A program made the position numbers and the translations under genes. The notes beneath the pieces are model-generated. The model was given only the letters and a program-made list of their open reading frames with translations, did no database searches and was not told the origin of the DNA. From the NCBI GenBank assembly GCA_947487165.1, contig CANKWX010000038.1, positions 1-38,499 on the forward strand: a DNA stretch of 38,499 nt, given 5' to 3'. The DNA is from Burkholderiales bacterium (GTDB taxonomy: Bacteria; Pseudomonadota; Gammaproteobacteria; Burkholderiales; Burkholderiaceae_E). Shown here one piece after another: positions 24,633 through 32,903 of this stretch (the stretch's first letter is position 1; each line of letters begins with the position of its first letter).

Positions 24633-25919
24633 TCAGCGGGTTGAATCGCCGGTGGCAGGCAGTGCTTCGCCAGCCGGCCACAGCACCCACATTCGTCCTC
24701 GCGAGCGCATCAGGCCGGCAGCCCGTTCGGCGTCGGCGCCGTAGCCCCAGAAAACATCGGCTCTGATGGCGCCGGTGATTGCACCGCCGGTATCTTGCGC
24801 CGCCATCGCGCGCTGCAACGGCTTGCCGCTCACCGGGTGCGTCGTGTCGAGCCACACCAGACTGCCAAGAGCCACTTTCGAGCGATCGACTGCCAGTGAT
24901 CTCAAGGCGGTGAGCGGCACGCCGAGCGAGCCCGCAGGTCCGGCCTCCGGGTCTCCCGGCGCGGGCGTCGGCGGTGGCGGGGCTTCTCGGAAAAACACCA
25001 CGCTCGGATTGGTGCGCATCACATCGGCGGCCTGGCCCGGATTGGCCTGCAGCCAGCTTCTGATGGTCGGTGCACTCACCTCGTCGCTGCGCAACGCGCC
25101 CCGGTCGATCAGGGTGCGTCCGATGGCCCGATAGGGATGGCCGTTCTGATCGGCATAGACCACCCTCACCGTCGAACCGTCGCGCAGCGTCACCCGCCCC
25201 GAGCCCTGGATCTCCAGAAAGAACGCGCCGACACGGTCATCGACCCACAGCAGTTCATTGCCGGTGAGAGGGCCTTTCGTTTCGATGTCGGCGCGACTGT
25301 AAAAAGGCACGACCCGCTGTCCCTGCAGCCGTCCGCGCAAGCGCATGCCCGCTAGCCGCGGCTCGACCTCGGCCAGGTCGATGGTGAGCAGGTCAGCAGG
25401 CCGCGAATAGAGCGGCGTTTGCTGACTCGACTCGCGCTTGCGGCTGCCGCTGAGCTGGGGCTCGTAATAGCCGGTCAAAAGCCCCTCGGCGCCGCCGCTG
25501 GCATCGCGCAGCGGCCAGGCCGCAAAGCGCGTCTCAAGCCAGCGGCGCAATGCGACCGGCGCCGGTCGGCCGCCATTCATCCCGGCGTTCGGGCCGCCAT
25601 TGGCGCCCGCTTTGGCCTGTGGCAAGGCACTGAATTCGGTACACAGATTCGGCCAGCTGCCGGGTGGCACGCGCATGGCGCATTGGCGGCTGATGGCAGC
25701 CGCCAGGCCATCGAGGTCGTCGCCTGCCCAGCCCGGCAAGGCGCGCGGCGCGACTGGCAAGGCGGCCTGCGCGGTCGGGGTCGGGGCGGTGGGCGCAGCC
25801 GGCTGCGCAAGCGCTCCCGGGCGGCCTGGGGACGGCGCCGTGCCGGGCGGCGTGGTGCAGCCAACCGCCATCGCCATCACACAGGCGATAATGGCGCCGA
25901 CTTGCGAGGACCGAATCAT
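24633..25919 (-). CDS. mltA: Membrane-bound lytic murein transglycosylase A
   Basis: This 428-residue lipoprotein precursor has a lipobox (MAVGC, Cys21) and a Pro/Ala-rich linker, then the MltA barrel: LTGYYEPQLSGSR, IQGSGRVTLRDGSTVRVVYADQNGHPY, TNPSVVFFRE, and the 3D domain ending AAQDTGGAITGAIRADVFWGYG, where the Asp of AQDTGGAI is the catalytic acid. It cleaves glycan strands of peptidoglycan at the outer membrane to give anhydromuropeptides. A Pro-rich insertion (EAPPPPTPAPGDPEAG) interrupts the domain between FFRE and GVPLTALRS and is longer than usual. Its ATG overlaps the start of a divergent microprotein by two bases. Confidence 0.95.
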   Translation of the reverse strand: MIRSSQVGAIIACVMAMAVGCTTPPGTAPSPGRPGALAQPAAPTAPTPTAQAALPVAPRALPGWAGDDLDGLAAAISRQCAMRVPPGSWPNLCTEFSALPQAKAGANGGPNAGMNGGRPAPVALRRWLETRFAAWPLRDASGGAEGLLTGYYEPQLSGSRKRESSQQTPLYSRPADLLTIDLAEVEPRLAGMRLRGRLQGQRVVPFYSRADIETKGPLTGNELLWVDDRVGAFFLEIQGSGRVTLRDGSTVRVVYADQNGHPYRAIGRTLIDRGALRSDEVSAPTIRSWLQANPGQAADVMRTNPSVVFFREAPPPPTPAPGDPEAGPAGSLGVPLTALRSLAVDRSKVALGSLVWLDTTHPVSGKPLQRAMAAQDTGGAITGAIRADVFWGYGADAERAAGLMRSRGRMWVLWPAGEALPATGDSTR

Positions 25920-25998
25920 GTGGGTGATTTATCTCGAGGCAGGGCTGGTGGTGTCGCTGGTGCTGCTGATCGTCTGGTGGACGATGCGTGGCAAGTAG
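25918..25998 (+). CDS. 26-residue single-pass membrane microprotein (putative)
   Basis: ATG at 25918, preceded by GAGGA at good spacing, opens a 26-codon frame ending in TAG. Its start region MWVIYLEAGL is followed by a hydrophobic helix (VVSLVLLIVWW) and a positive C-terminal tail (TMRGK), the make-up of a small inner-membrane protein with its C-terminus in the cytoplasm. The start codon overlaps the divergent mltA start by two bases. No family is recognised, and an ORF this small could be chance, but the ribosome site, helix and charge pattern support it. It may share regulatory DNA with mltA. Confidence 0.5.
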   Translation: MWVIYLEAGLVVSLVLLIVWWTMRGK

Positions 25999-26040
25999 CC
26001 ACACCCAAAGCAATGCGCAGGCGGCGCTCGGGTGGCAATT

Positions 26041-26424
26041 TCAGTGCAGGGTGCGCGGCATCGAGAGCTCGAAAGCCGGTATCGGCGCTTCAAAGCGGGT
26101 GCCGTCTTCGGCGACAAAAAAGTAGGCGCCATGCATCCGCCCCGAAGGGGTTTCAAGCTGGCTGCCGCTTGAATACTCGAAAGACTGACCGGGCCGGATC
26201 AGCGGCTGGTGTCCGACGACACCCAGACCATTGACTTCCTGTGTGTGGCCGTTGCTGTCCTCGATCACCCAGTGGCGGCTGATGAGCTGCGACGGCACCG
26301 CGCCGGTATTGGTGATCGTGATGGTGTAAGCGAAGGCGTAGACGCCTGTTTGCGGGTCCGACTGGTCGCCGAGGTAGCGGCACTGCGATGCGACGCGGAT
26401 GTCATACTTGTTTTCGGTATCCAA
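26041..26424 (-). CDS. apaG: ApaG protein
   Basis: This 127-residue single-domain protein has the ApaG (DUF525) fold: [32 protein letters not shown], the GLGVVGHQP phosphate-type loop, [22 protein letters not shown] and a short C-terminal strand. The first in-frame start codon after the upstream stop is TTG at 26424, with AAGGA six nucleotides before it, so the start appears to be TTG. ApaG is linked to Co2+ resistance and Ap4A metabolism in enterobacteria, with an unsettled biochemical role. It diverges from rpe with only 48 bp between. Confidence 0.93.
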   Translation of the reverse strand: MDTENKYDIRVASQCRYLGDQSDPQTGVYAFAYTITITNTGAVPSQLISRHWVIEDSNGHTQEVNGLGVVGHQPLIRPGQSFEYSSGSQLETPSGRMHGAYFFVAEDGTRFEAPIPAFELSMPRTLH

Positions 26425-26472
26425 AGCATTTCCTTTATCAACCGACGCATTCTAGTGAATCATCCGGAAATC

Positions 26473-27165
26473 ATGACGCGCCCCCTGCGAATTGCTCCCA
26501 GTATTCTGTCTGCCGACTTTGCCCGACTCGGCGAAGAGGTCCGTGCGGTACAGGATGCCGGTGCCGATCTCATCCATTTCGACGTGATGGACAACCATTA
26601 CGTGCCCAACCTCACTATCGGCCCGATGGTCTGCGCCGCGATCCGACCGCATGTCACGATCCCGATCGACGTCCATCTCATGGTCGCGCCGGTCGATCGC
26701 CTGGCCCTCGATTTCGCCAAGGCCGGCGCCAACCTCATTACCTTCCATCCCGAAGCTTCATCGCACATAGACCGCTCGCTGCAGGCAATCCGCGATGCCG
26801 GCTGCAAGGCCGGTCTGGTGTTCAATCCCGCCACACCGCTGCATTTTCTCGACCATGTCATGGATCGCCTGGACATCATCCTGCTGATGTCGGTCAACCC
26901 GGGGTTCGGTGGCCAGAGTTTCATCGCGTCGGCGCTGCCCAAGCTGCGCGCGGTGCGCGAGCGCATCGACCGGCATATGGCGCAGGGCGGCCAGCCGATC
27001 TGGCTCGAGGTCGATGGCGGCGTGAAAGTCGACAACATCGGTGAGATCGCGGCCGCCGGTGCCGATACCTTTGTGGCAGGTTCGGCAGTGTTCGGTGCCC
27101 CCGATCCGGGCGGCGGCTATCGCGGCGTCATGAACCGTCTGCGCGATGCGGGAGGCACGAAATGA
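26473..27165 (+). CDS. rpe: Ribulose-phosphate 3-epimerase
   Basis: This 230-residue TIM barrel has the Rpe metal and catalytic residues: [53 protein letters not shown] and [10 protein letters not shown]. It interconverts ribulose-5-phosphate and xylulose-5-phosphate in the pentose phosphate and Calvin pathways. It is the first gene of rpe-gph-trpE; its stop overlaps the gph start by four bases. The upstream gap to apaG is 48 bp and carries no convincing promoter pair. Confidence 0.96.
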   Translation: MTRPLRIAPSILSADFARLGEEVRAVQDAGADLIHFDVMDNHYVPNLTIGPMVCAAIRPHVTIPIDVHLMVAPVDRLALDFAKAGANLITFHPEASSHIDRSLQAIRDAGCKAGLVFNPATPLHFLDHVMDRLDIILLMSVNPGFGGQSFIASALPKLRAVRERIDRHMAQGGQPIWLEVDGGVKVDNIGEIAAAGADTFVAGSAVFGAPDPGGGYRGVMNRLRDAGGTK

Positions 27166-27857
27166 CCATCATGAAAACATCACGGGTGAGTGCCCGTGCG
27201 GTCATCCTCGATCTCGATGGCACCTTGCTCGATACTGCTGCCGATCTGGCCGCAGCCACCAATCTGATGATGATTGAGCTTGGCCGGGAGCCCTTGCCGC
27301 AAGCCACGGTGGCGTCCTACATCGGCAAGGGTGTCGAGGTTCTGGTGCATCGCGCGCTCGGTGGCTCGCTCGACGCGCGGGTCGATCACGATCTGCACAC
27401 CAGGGGCCACGATGCCTTCATGCGCCACTACCAGGTCGAGAACGGCCGTCATTCGCGTCCTTACGATGGCGTCGTCGAGGGAGTGGCCGCGATGCGCGCC
27501 AAGGGTCTGCGACTGGCCTGTGTGACCAACAAGCCGCAGTCGTTTGCCGACCCTCTGCTTGAGCGCTTCGGTCTGGCGCAGGCCTTCGAGCTGATCGTGG
27601 GCGGCGATGCCTTGCCTCAGCGCAAGCCCGACCCGATGCCGATGCTTCATGTGGCGCAGCGCTTTGAGATCGACCCGCCTGAAATCGTCGCCATCGGCGA
27701 CTCCCTGAACGACGCGCTGGCCGCGCGGGCAGCAGGCATGCCGGTCTTCGCGGTTCCCTATGGCTACAACGAAGGTCGCGATGTGCGCACGCTCGATGTC
27801 GACGCGGTCTTCGATTCGCTGCTCAGTGCAGCCCAACACATCGATCTGTCCGACTGA
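27162..27857 (+). CDS. gph: Phosphoglycolate phosphatase (HAD superfamily)
   Basis: This 231-residue HAD hydrolase has the nucleophile motif [16 protein letters not shown], a helical cap, [17 protein letters not shown] with motif-III Lys, and [17 protein letters not shown] with the metal-binding Asp pair. It dephosphorylates 2-phosphoglycolate formed from oxidised DNA ends or Rubisco oxygenation. GGAGG precedes the ATG at 27162, and a second ATG at 27171 is possible. It overlaps rpe (ATGA) and lies 14 bp before trpE, the usual betaproteobacterial order. Confidence 0.95.
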   Translation: MTIMKTSRVSARAVILDLDGTLLDTAADLAAATNLMMIELGREPLPQATVASYIGKGVEVLVHRALGGSLDARVDHDLHTRGHDAFMRHYQVENGRHSRPYDGVVEGVAAMRAKGLRLACVTNKPQSFADPLLERFGLAQAFELIVGGDALPQRKPDPMPMLHVAQRFEIDPPEIVAIGDSLNDALAARAAGMPVFAVPYGYNEGRDVRTLDVDAVFDSLLSAAQHIDLSD

Positions 27858-27871
27858 GCTTGCTGGCATTC

Positions 27872-29401
27872 ATGACCGAAATCGAATTTCGCGCGCTCGC
27901 CGCGCAGGGCTATAACCGGATTCCGCTGCTGGTCGAGTGCCTGGCCGACCTCGACACGCCCCTGTCGCTCTATGTGAAGCTGATCGACCGCCAGCGGCGT
28001 GCCAACAGTTTCCTGCTTGAGTCGGTGGTGGGAGGCGAGCGTTTCGGTCGCTACTCTTTCATCGGATTGCCGTCCCGAACGCTGCTGCGCGCCCAGGGCG
28101 ATGCGATCGAGGTGCTCCGCGACAATCAGGTCATCGAGACCTCCCGCGGCGATCCGCTCGAGTTCGTGCGGCAATTCCAGGCGCGGTTCCGGGTGGCGCT
28201 GCGTCCCGGACTGCCACGCTTTTGCGGTGGTCTGGCCGGCTATTTCGGCTATGACGCGGTGCGCTTCATCGAGCCGCGTCTGGGGCCCTCGGTCAAGCCC
28301 GACCCGATCGGCACGCCCGATATCCTGATGCTGCTGGTCGATGAACTCGCCATTGTCGATAACCTGCGCGGCAAGCTCTATCTGATCGTGTATGCCGATC
28401 CGTCGGTGCCCGATGCCTATGCGCTGGCCCGCCGTCGCCTGCGCGAATTGCAGGCACGCCTGGCCCAGCCTGCGATCGAGCCGGAAGACGCGCCTTTGCC
28501 AGCCGGCGAGATCCGTCGCGAGTTTGCCCGCGACGACTATCTTGCGGCGGTCGCGCGCGCCAAGGAATACATCGTGGCAGGCGATGTCATGCAGGTGCAG
28601 GTCGGGCAGTGTCTGCGCAAGCCCTTCCCGCATTCGCCGCTGTCGTTGTATCGGGCGCTGCGCTCGATCAACCCGTCGCCCTACATGTACTACTACGACT
28701 TCGATGGATTTCAGGTGATCGGCGCATCGCCTGAAATCCTGGTCCGTCAGGAGACGGTTGAGTCACCGAAGCTCGAGGCTGCCGGCTCGGCTGCGAAGGT
28801 CCCCGACAAGCGCATCACGATTCGCCCGCTCGCCGGCACCCGCAAGCGCGGCCTCACGCCCGCCGAAGATGCGGCGCTCGCCACCGAACTGCTCGCCGAT
28901 CCCAAGGAGCGCGCCGAACATCTGATGCTGATCGATCTCGCCCGCAACGATCTCGGGCGCATCGCCCAGATCGGCAGTGTCAAGGTCACCGACCAGATGG
29001 TCATCGAGAAGTACTCGCATGTTCAGCACATCGTCTCGAACGTCGAGGCGCTTCTGTTGCCGGGCCTGGATGCCATCGATGTGTTGCGCGCGACCTTTCC
29101 TGCCGGCACGCTCACTGGCGCGCCCAAGGTACGGGCGATGGAGATCATCGATGAGCTCGAGCCGGTCAAGCGCGGCATCTATGGCGGCGCGTGCGGCTAT
29201 CTGAGCTGGTCGGGCGAGATGGATGTCGCGATCGCGATCCGCACCGGGGTGCTCAAGGACGGCATCCTCAATGTGCAGGCCGCCGCCGGCGTGGTGTTCG
29301 ATTCCATTCCGCAAGCCGAGTTTCAGGAGACCGAAGCCAAGGCACGGGCAGTCCTGCGTGCTGCAGAACTGGTCGAGGAAGGCTTTACCCGCGAGATCTG
29401 A
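27872..29401 (+). CDS. trpE: Anthranilate synthase component I
   Basis: This 509-residue protein has the TrpE N-terminal regulatory domain with the tryptophan-sensing LLES motif (NSFLLESVVGGERFGRYSF), then the chorismate-binding domain: IGASPEILV, RPLAGTRKRG, DLARNDLGRIA, THIVSNV-like QHIVSNVEALL, LTGAPKVRAMEIIDELE, GAVGY-like GACGYLSW and IAIRTGVLKDG. It makes anthranilate from chorismate with ammonia delivered by TrpG. The ATG at 27872 has no strong ribosome site and lies 14 bp after gph. It is separated from trpG by an oppositely oriented lipoprotein gene, so TrpG is likely translated from its own promoter. Confidence 0.97.
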   Translation: MTEIEFRALAAQGYNRIPLLVECLADLDTPLSLYVKLIDRQRRANSFLLESVVGGERFGRYSFIGLPSRTLLRAQGDAIEVLRDNQVIETSRGDPLEFVRQFQARFRVALRPGLPRFCGGLAGYFGYDAVRFIEPRLGPSVKPDPIGTPDILMLLVDELAIVDNLRGKLYLIVYADPSVPDAYALARRRLRELQARLAQPAIEPEDAPLPAGEIRREFARDDYLAAVARAKEYIVAGDVMQVQVGQCLRKPFPHSPLSLYRALRSINPSPYMYYYDFDGFQVIGASPEILVRQETVESPKLEAAGSAAKVPDKRITIRPLAGTRKRGLTPAEDAALATELLADPKERAEHLMLIDLARNDLGRIAQIGSVKVTDQMVIEKYSHVQHIVSNVEALLLPGLDAIDVLRATFPAGTLTGAPKVRAMEIIDELEPVKRGIYGGACGYLSWSGEMDVAIAIRTGVLKDGILNVQAAAGVVFDSIPQAEFQETEAKARAVLRAAELVEEGFTREI

Positions 29402-29427
29402 TCTGCGGGATACGGTGTGCCATCGGC

Positions 29428-30102
29428 TTACTGAGGCCGCGCCAGGACCATGCCCCAATAAGTCTTGTAGGTATTCGTCGAGTTGCCCAGCACGCCAGCG
29501 ATACCGAGGTCTGTATAGGCGGCATTCATCAGATTGATGCAATGCCCCTCGCTGTCGAACCAGCCCTTGACGGTCGTCTCGAGATCCGGAAAACCGGCGG
29601 CGATGTTTTCGCCCACCGACTGCCAGACATAGCCGGTCGCGGTCAGTCGGCTGCCAACGGTCGACCCGCCTGCGCCGTCGTGCGTAAAGAGGTTGTTCTG
29701 CTGCAGGTACTGGACCTGAGTGAGGGCGGCCTGCTCGGTCTGCGACTGCCATTTGAGCGCACCGACTGCCGGATAGTCGGTCGTGCCGCACTTGCGAGCG
29801 ATGCTGCGTCCGGCATTGACCAGGGCAATCGCCTTGTCGATGAAGTCCTTGCTGGTGACGGTCGTGCCAACCGCGCCGCTGCCGGACACGGTAGGCGAAC
29901 TGGTCGCAATTGTGTTGGCTGCAGAGTTGGCTGCTGAGGCAACCGCAGTCGTGGCCGCATTGGTCAGCGATGCTGCCGCTGAATCGACCTGCCTGGCAAC
30001 CGCAGCCTCGATGGCGTTTTGCACGCCGCCGCAGCCGGTATGAGCTGCCGCCAGGACCGAGATGGCGAAGATTCGATTGACCCTGATGCCTGCGCGTGCC
30101 AT
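29428..30102 (-). CDS. CAP/SCP-domain protein, probable secreted lipoprotein, inserted between trpE and trpG
   Basis: This roughly 224-residue protein has a short N-terminal signal with a possible lipobox (VLAAAHTGC), an Ala/Thr/Ser-rich linker of about 50 residues, and a C-terminal CAP (SCP/PR1) domain: LKWQSQTEQAALTQVQYL, LFTHDGAGGSTVGSRL, VGENIAAGF, VKGWFDSEGHCINLMNAAYTDLG. The His/Glu cavity residues (H in FTHDG, E in VGEN, E and H in SEGH) are present. The HTGC lipobox has an unusual His at position -3. ATG at 30102 is preferred for its signal; a further in-frame ATG exists at 30168. Bacterial CAP proteins are extracytoplasmic with mostly unknown roles. It sits antisense-oriented inside the trp cluster. 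Confidence 0.87.
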   Translation of the reverse strand: MARAGIRVNRIFAISVLAAAHTGCGGVQNAIEAAVARQVDSAAASLTNAATTAVASAANSAANTIATSSPTVSGSGAVGTTVTSKDFIDKAIALVNAGRSIARKCGTTDYPAVGALKWQSQTEQAALTQVQYLQQNNLFTHDGAGGSTVGSRLTATGYVWQSVGENIAAGFPDLETTVKGWFDSEGHCINLMNAAYTDLGIAGVLGNSTNTYKTYWGMVLARPQ

Positions 30103-30428
30103 GGTTTTTGCCACCCGTGATTCGATGGGGGCAAAGGTATGTCGGTCGACGAAAGCCTCCGAGTCCATGGCCGATCGACGGACAGGCGGTCGCGTTGAAC
30201 GGCAAGCGGGCATTGGGCTGTCCAATTGCCGAGTTGCCGAGTTGCGAACCCTGCTTGTTTGTGACGGCGAGTTTGTGGGCGACAATCGACGCTTTGCTCG
30301 CCTGATCGAACGCCGTCGGTGCCCGTGCATCACCGCCGGCTGCCGGTATCAGCGTGGCAGTACATGAACGGATATCAGACGCTGATGGCCGAGACTGTGT
30401 TCAATTCAGACAGTGAGATCGCCGCTAT
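30103..30428. other. Divergent intergenic region between the CAP lipoprotein and trpG
   Basis: These 326 bases contain no convincing gene. They must hold the CAP-gene promoter and any promoter for trpGDC. A short direct repeat (cgagttgc, twice, around 30232-30246) is visible. I found no clear -35/-10 pair, no trp-leader peptide with tandem Trp codons, and no terminator/antiterminator fold that would mark attenuation. Confidence 0.4.
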
Positions 30429-30992
30429 ATGCTGCTGATGATCGATAACTACGATTCCTTCACCTACAACCTCGTGCAGTACTTCGGCGAGCTCGGTGAG
30501 CAGGTGGTCACTGTGCGCAACGATGCGCTGAGCGTCGCTGATATCGATGCGATGAAGCCCGAGCGCATTGTCATTTCGCCGGGGCCTTGCACGCCCACCG
30601 AGGCCGGTGTGTCCTTGGGTGTGCTCGAGCATTTCGCAGGCCGCATTCCGATGCTTGGCGTCTGTCTGGGCCATCAGGCGATCGGCCAGGCCTTTGGCGG
30701 GCGCGTGGTGCGGGCCGACAAGGTCATGCACGGTAAGACCGACACCATCCACACCACCCGACTTGGCGTCTTTCGGGACTTGCCCGCCGAGTTCGAGGTG
30801 GCGCGCTACCACTCGCTGGTGGTCGAGCTCGACACACTGCCCGAGTGTCTCGAAGTCACCGCCACCAGCAGCGATGGTCAGATCATGGGGCTGCGCCATC
30901 GCACGCTCCCGATCGAGGGTGTGCAGTTCCATCCCGAATCGGTCGCGAGCGAACACGGGCATGCGCTGCTGCGCAATTTCCTTCGCGCCTGA
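30429..30992 (+). CDS. trpG: Anthranilate synthase component II (glutamine amidotransferase)
   Basis: This 187-residue class I amidotransferase starts [19 protein letters not shown] and has the nucleophile Cys79 in [15 protein letters not shown] and the His-Glu of the triad in [14 protein letters not shown], plus the oxyanion segment SPGPCTP. It splits glutamine and channels ammonia to TrpE. It may double as PabA. It is followed 48 bp later by trpD and trpC. The start ATG at 30429 lacks a strong ribosome site; GAGA lies 11-12 nt upstream. Confidence 0.96.
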   Translation: MLLMIDNYDSFTYNLVQYFGELGEQVVTVRNDALSVADIDAMKPERIVISPGPCTPTEAGVSLGVLEHFAGRIPMLGVCLGHQAIGQAFGGRVVRADKVMHGKTDTIHTTRLGVFRDLPAEFEVARYHSLVVELDTLPECLEVTATSSDGQIMGLRHRTLPIEGVQFHPESVASEHGHALLRNFLRA

Positions 30993-31040
30993 TCGCGCTG
31001 TTCCTTACCGCAACTCCACCAAGCCAATGATGGCGCCAAC

Positions 31041-32078
31041 ATGTCGATAACGCCCCAGGAAGCCCTCCAGCGAACCGTCGAGCACCGCGAGATCTTTCAC
31101 GACGAGATGCTCACGCTGATGCGCATGATTATGAAAGGCGAGATGTCGCCGCTCATGACCGCGGCCATCCTCACCGGTTTGCGGGTCAAGAAAGAGACCA
31201 TCGGGGAGATCTCGGCGGCAGCGCAAGTCATGCGAGAGTTCGCCAATCGGGTCGAGGTGCCTGCGCTGCCGCACTTTGTCGACATTGTCGGCACCGGCGG
31301 CGACGGCTCGCATACCTTCAACATCTCCACCGCCTCGATGTTCGTGGCGGCTGCGGCCGGCGCCCGTGTTGCCAAGCACGGCAATCGGGGCGTGTCGTCA
31401 AAGTCGGGTGCGGCCGACGTACTTGAAGCGCTGGGGGCCAACATCACGCTCGATTCAGGCAGGGTTGCCCGATGCCTCGAAGCGACCGGCATCGGCTTCA
31501 TGTTTGCACCCAATCATCATCCGGCCATGAAAAACGTGGCGCCGGTGCGCCGCGAGCTCGGCATGCGCACGATCTTCAACATTCTCGGGCCGCTCACCAA
31601 TCCGGCTGGCGCACCCAACACCTTGATGGGTGTCTTTCATCCCGATCTGGTCGGTATTCAGGTGCGGGTCATGCAAAGGCTAGGTGCCGATCATGTGCTG
31701 GTCGTGCACGGCCGTGACGGAATGGACGAGATTTCGCTGGGTGCGGCCACCATGGTCGGCGAACTGAAAAATGGCGAGATTCGTGAGTACGAGATTCACC
31801 CTGAAGATTTCGGCCTGTCGATGATCTCCAACCGCACGCTTCGTGTGGCCGACGCCGCCGAGTCGCGGCTGATGCTGCTGGCCGCACTCGATGACACGCC
31901 GGGGGCGGCTCGCGAGATCGTTGTGCTCAATGCGGGTGCTGCGCTCTATGCGGCCAACATCGCCGAGTCGATTTCCGCTGGCATCGCTCTGGCCCGCAAG
32001 GCGATTGCCAGCGGTGCTGCTCGCGCCAAGCTCGATGAATTCGTCGCTGTCACCCAGCGCCTTGCCACTGCCGCCTGA
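31041..32078 (+). CDS. trpD: Anthranilate phosphoribosyltransferase
   Basis: This 345-residue enzyme shows the TrpD pattern: an N-terminal helical domain ([21 protein letters not shown]), the PRPP loop [69 protein letters not shown] and [10 protein letters not shown]. It transfers phosphoribose to anthranilate. The start at 31041 lacks a clear ribosome site. It lies 48 bp after trpG and 15 bp before trpC. Confidence 0.97.
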   Translation: MSITPQEALQRTVEHREIFHDEMLTLMRMIMKGEMSPLMTAAILTGLRVKKETIGEISAAAQVMREFANRVEVPALPHFVDIVGTGGDGSHTFNISTASMFVAAAAGARVAKHGNRGVSSKSGAADVLEALGANITLDSGRVARCLEATGIGFMFAPNHHPAMKNVAPVRRELGMRTIFNILGPLTNPAGAPNTLMGVFHPDLVGIQVRVMQRLGADHVLVVHGRDGMDEISLGAATMVGELKNGEIREYEIHPEDFGLSMISNRTLRVADAAESRLMLLAALDDTPGAAREIVVLNAGAALYAANIAESISAGIALARKAIASGAARAKLDEFVAVTQRLATAA

Positions 32079-32093
32079 TCAAGCCACGACGCT

Positions 32094-32903
32094 ATGTCCG
32101 ACGTTCTGCAAAAAATCATGGCGGTCAAGGCCGTCGAGGTCGCTCAGGCGCTCACCGAGCGTCCGCTGGCGCAAGTGCGCCGCGAGGCCGAGGCCACGCT
32201 CACCGATCCAGCCGATCCGCTGCGACCCCGTGGATTTGAAGCGGCGATGCGCTCATCCATCTTGCAGGGCCGCGCGGCAGTGATCGCCGAGGTGAAAAAG
32301 GCCAGTCCGAGCAAGGGTGTGCTGCGCGAGCATTTCGAGCCGGCCGCGATAGCGGCCTCCTATCAGCAGGGCGGTGCGTCATGTCTGTCGGTGCTCACCG
32401 ACGTGTCCTTCTTTCAGGGCTCGCCAGCGTTTCTCAAGGCGGCGCGTGCAGCCTGCAGTCTGCCGGTTCTGCGCAAGGATTTTCTCTTTGATCCCTATCA
32501 GGTCTATGAGGCGCGCAGTTGGGGAGCCGACTGCATCCTGCTGATCGTCGCGGTTCTGGACGATGCCCGGCTTGCCGATCTGGAGGCTTGTGCGCTTTCT
32601 CTCGGCATGGATGTGCTGGTCGAGGTCCATGACGCTGCCGAACTCGATCGTGCCCTGCGGCTGCGCACGCCGCTGGTGGGCGTGAACAACCGCAATCTGC
32701 GCACCTTCGAAGTCAGCCTCGACACCACGCTGTCTCAGCTGAGTCGTATTCCGTCCGATCGCCTGCCAGTGACCGAAAGCGGCATCCTGTCGCGGGCCGA
32801 TGTCCTGACGATGCGCGCTGCCGGTGTCGATGCTTTTCTGGTGGGCGAGGCCTTCATGCGCGCGTCCGAGCCGGGCGAGGCGCTGCGCGCGCTTTTCGAC
32901 TGA
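32094..32903 (+). CDS. trpC: Indole-3-glycerol phosphate synthase
   Basis: This 269-residue TIM barrel has the IGPS signatures [14 protein letters not shown] (catalytic Lys and Glu), [51 protein letters not shown] and [12 protein letters not shown]. It closes the indole ring. Its last 50 bases overlap the 3' end of the M61 peptidase gene on the opposite strand, so the two convergent genes share coding DNA. Confidence 0.97.
   Translation: MSDVLQKIMAVKAVEVAQALTERPLAQVRREAEATLTDPADPLRPRGFEAAMRSSILQGRAAVIAEVKKASPSKGVLREHFEPAAIAASYQQGGASCLSVLTDVSFFQGSPAFLKAARAACSLPVLRKDFLFDPYQVYEARSWGADCILLIVAVLDDARLADLEACALSLGMDVLVEVHDAAELDRALRLRTPLVGVNNRNLRTFEVSLDTTLSQLSRIPSDRLPVTESGILSRADVLTMRAAGVDAFLVGEAFMRASEPGEALRALFD

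Noticed and set aside
28763-30205. 480-codon minus-strand frame across trpE and the CAP gene
   Set aside because: It runs out of frame with the CAP protein and antisense to trpE; only the frame ending at 29428 shows CAP motifs.
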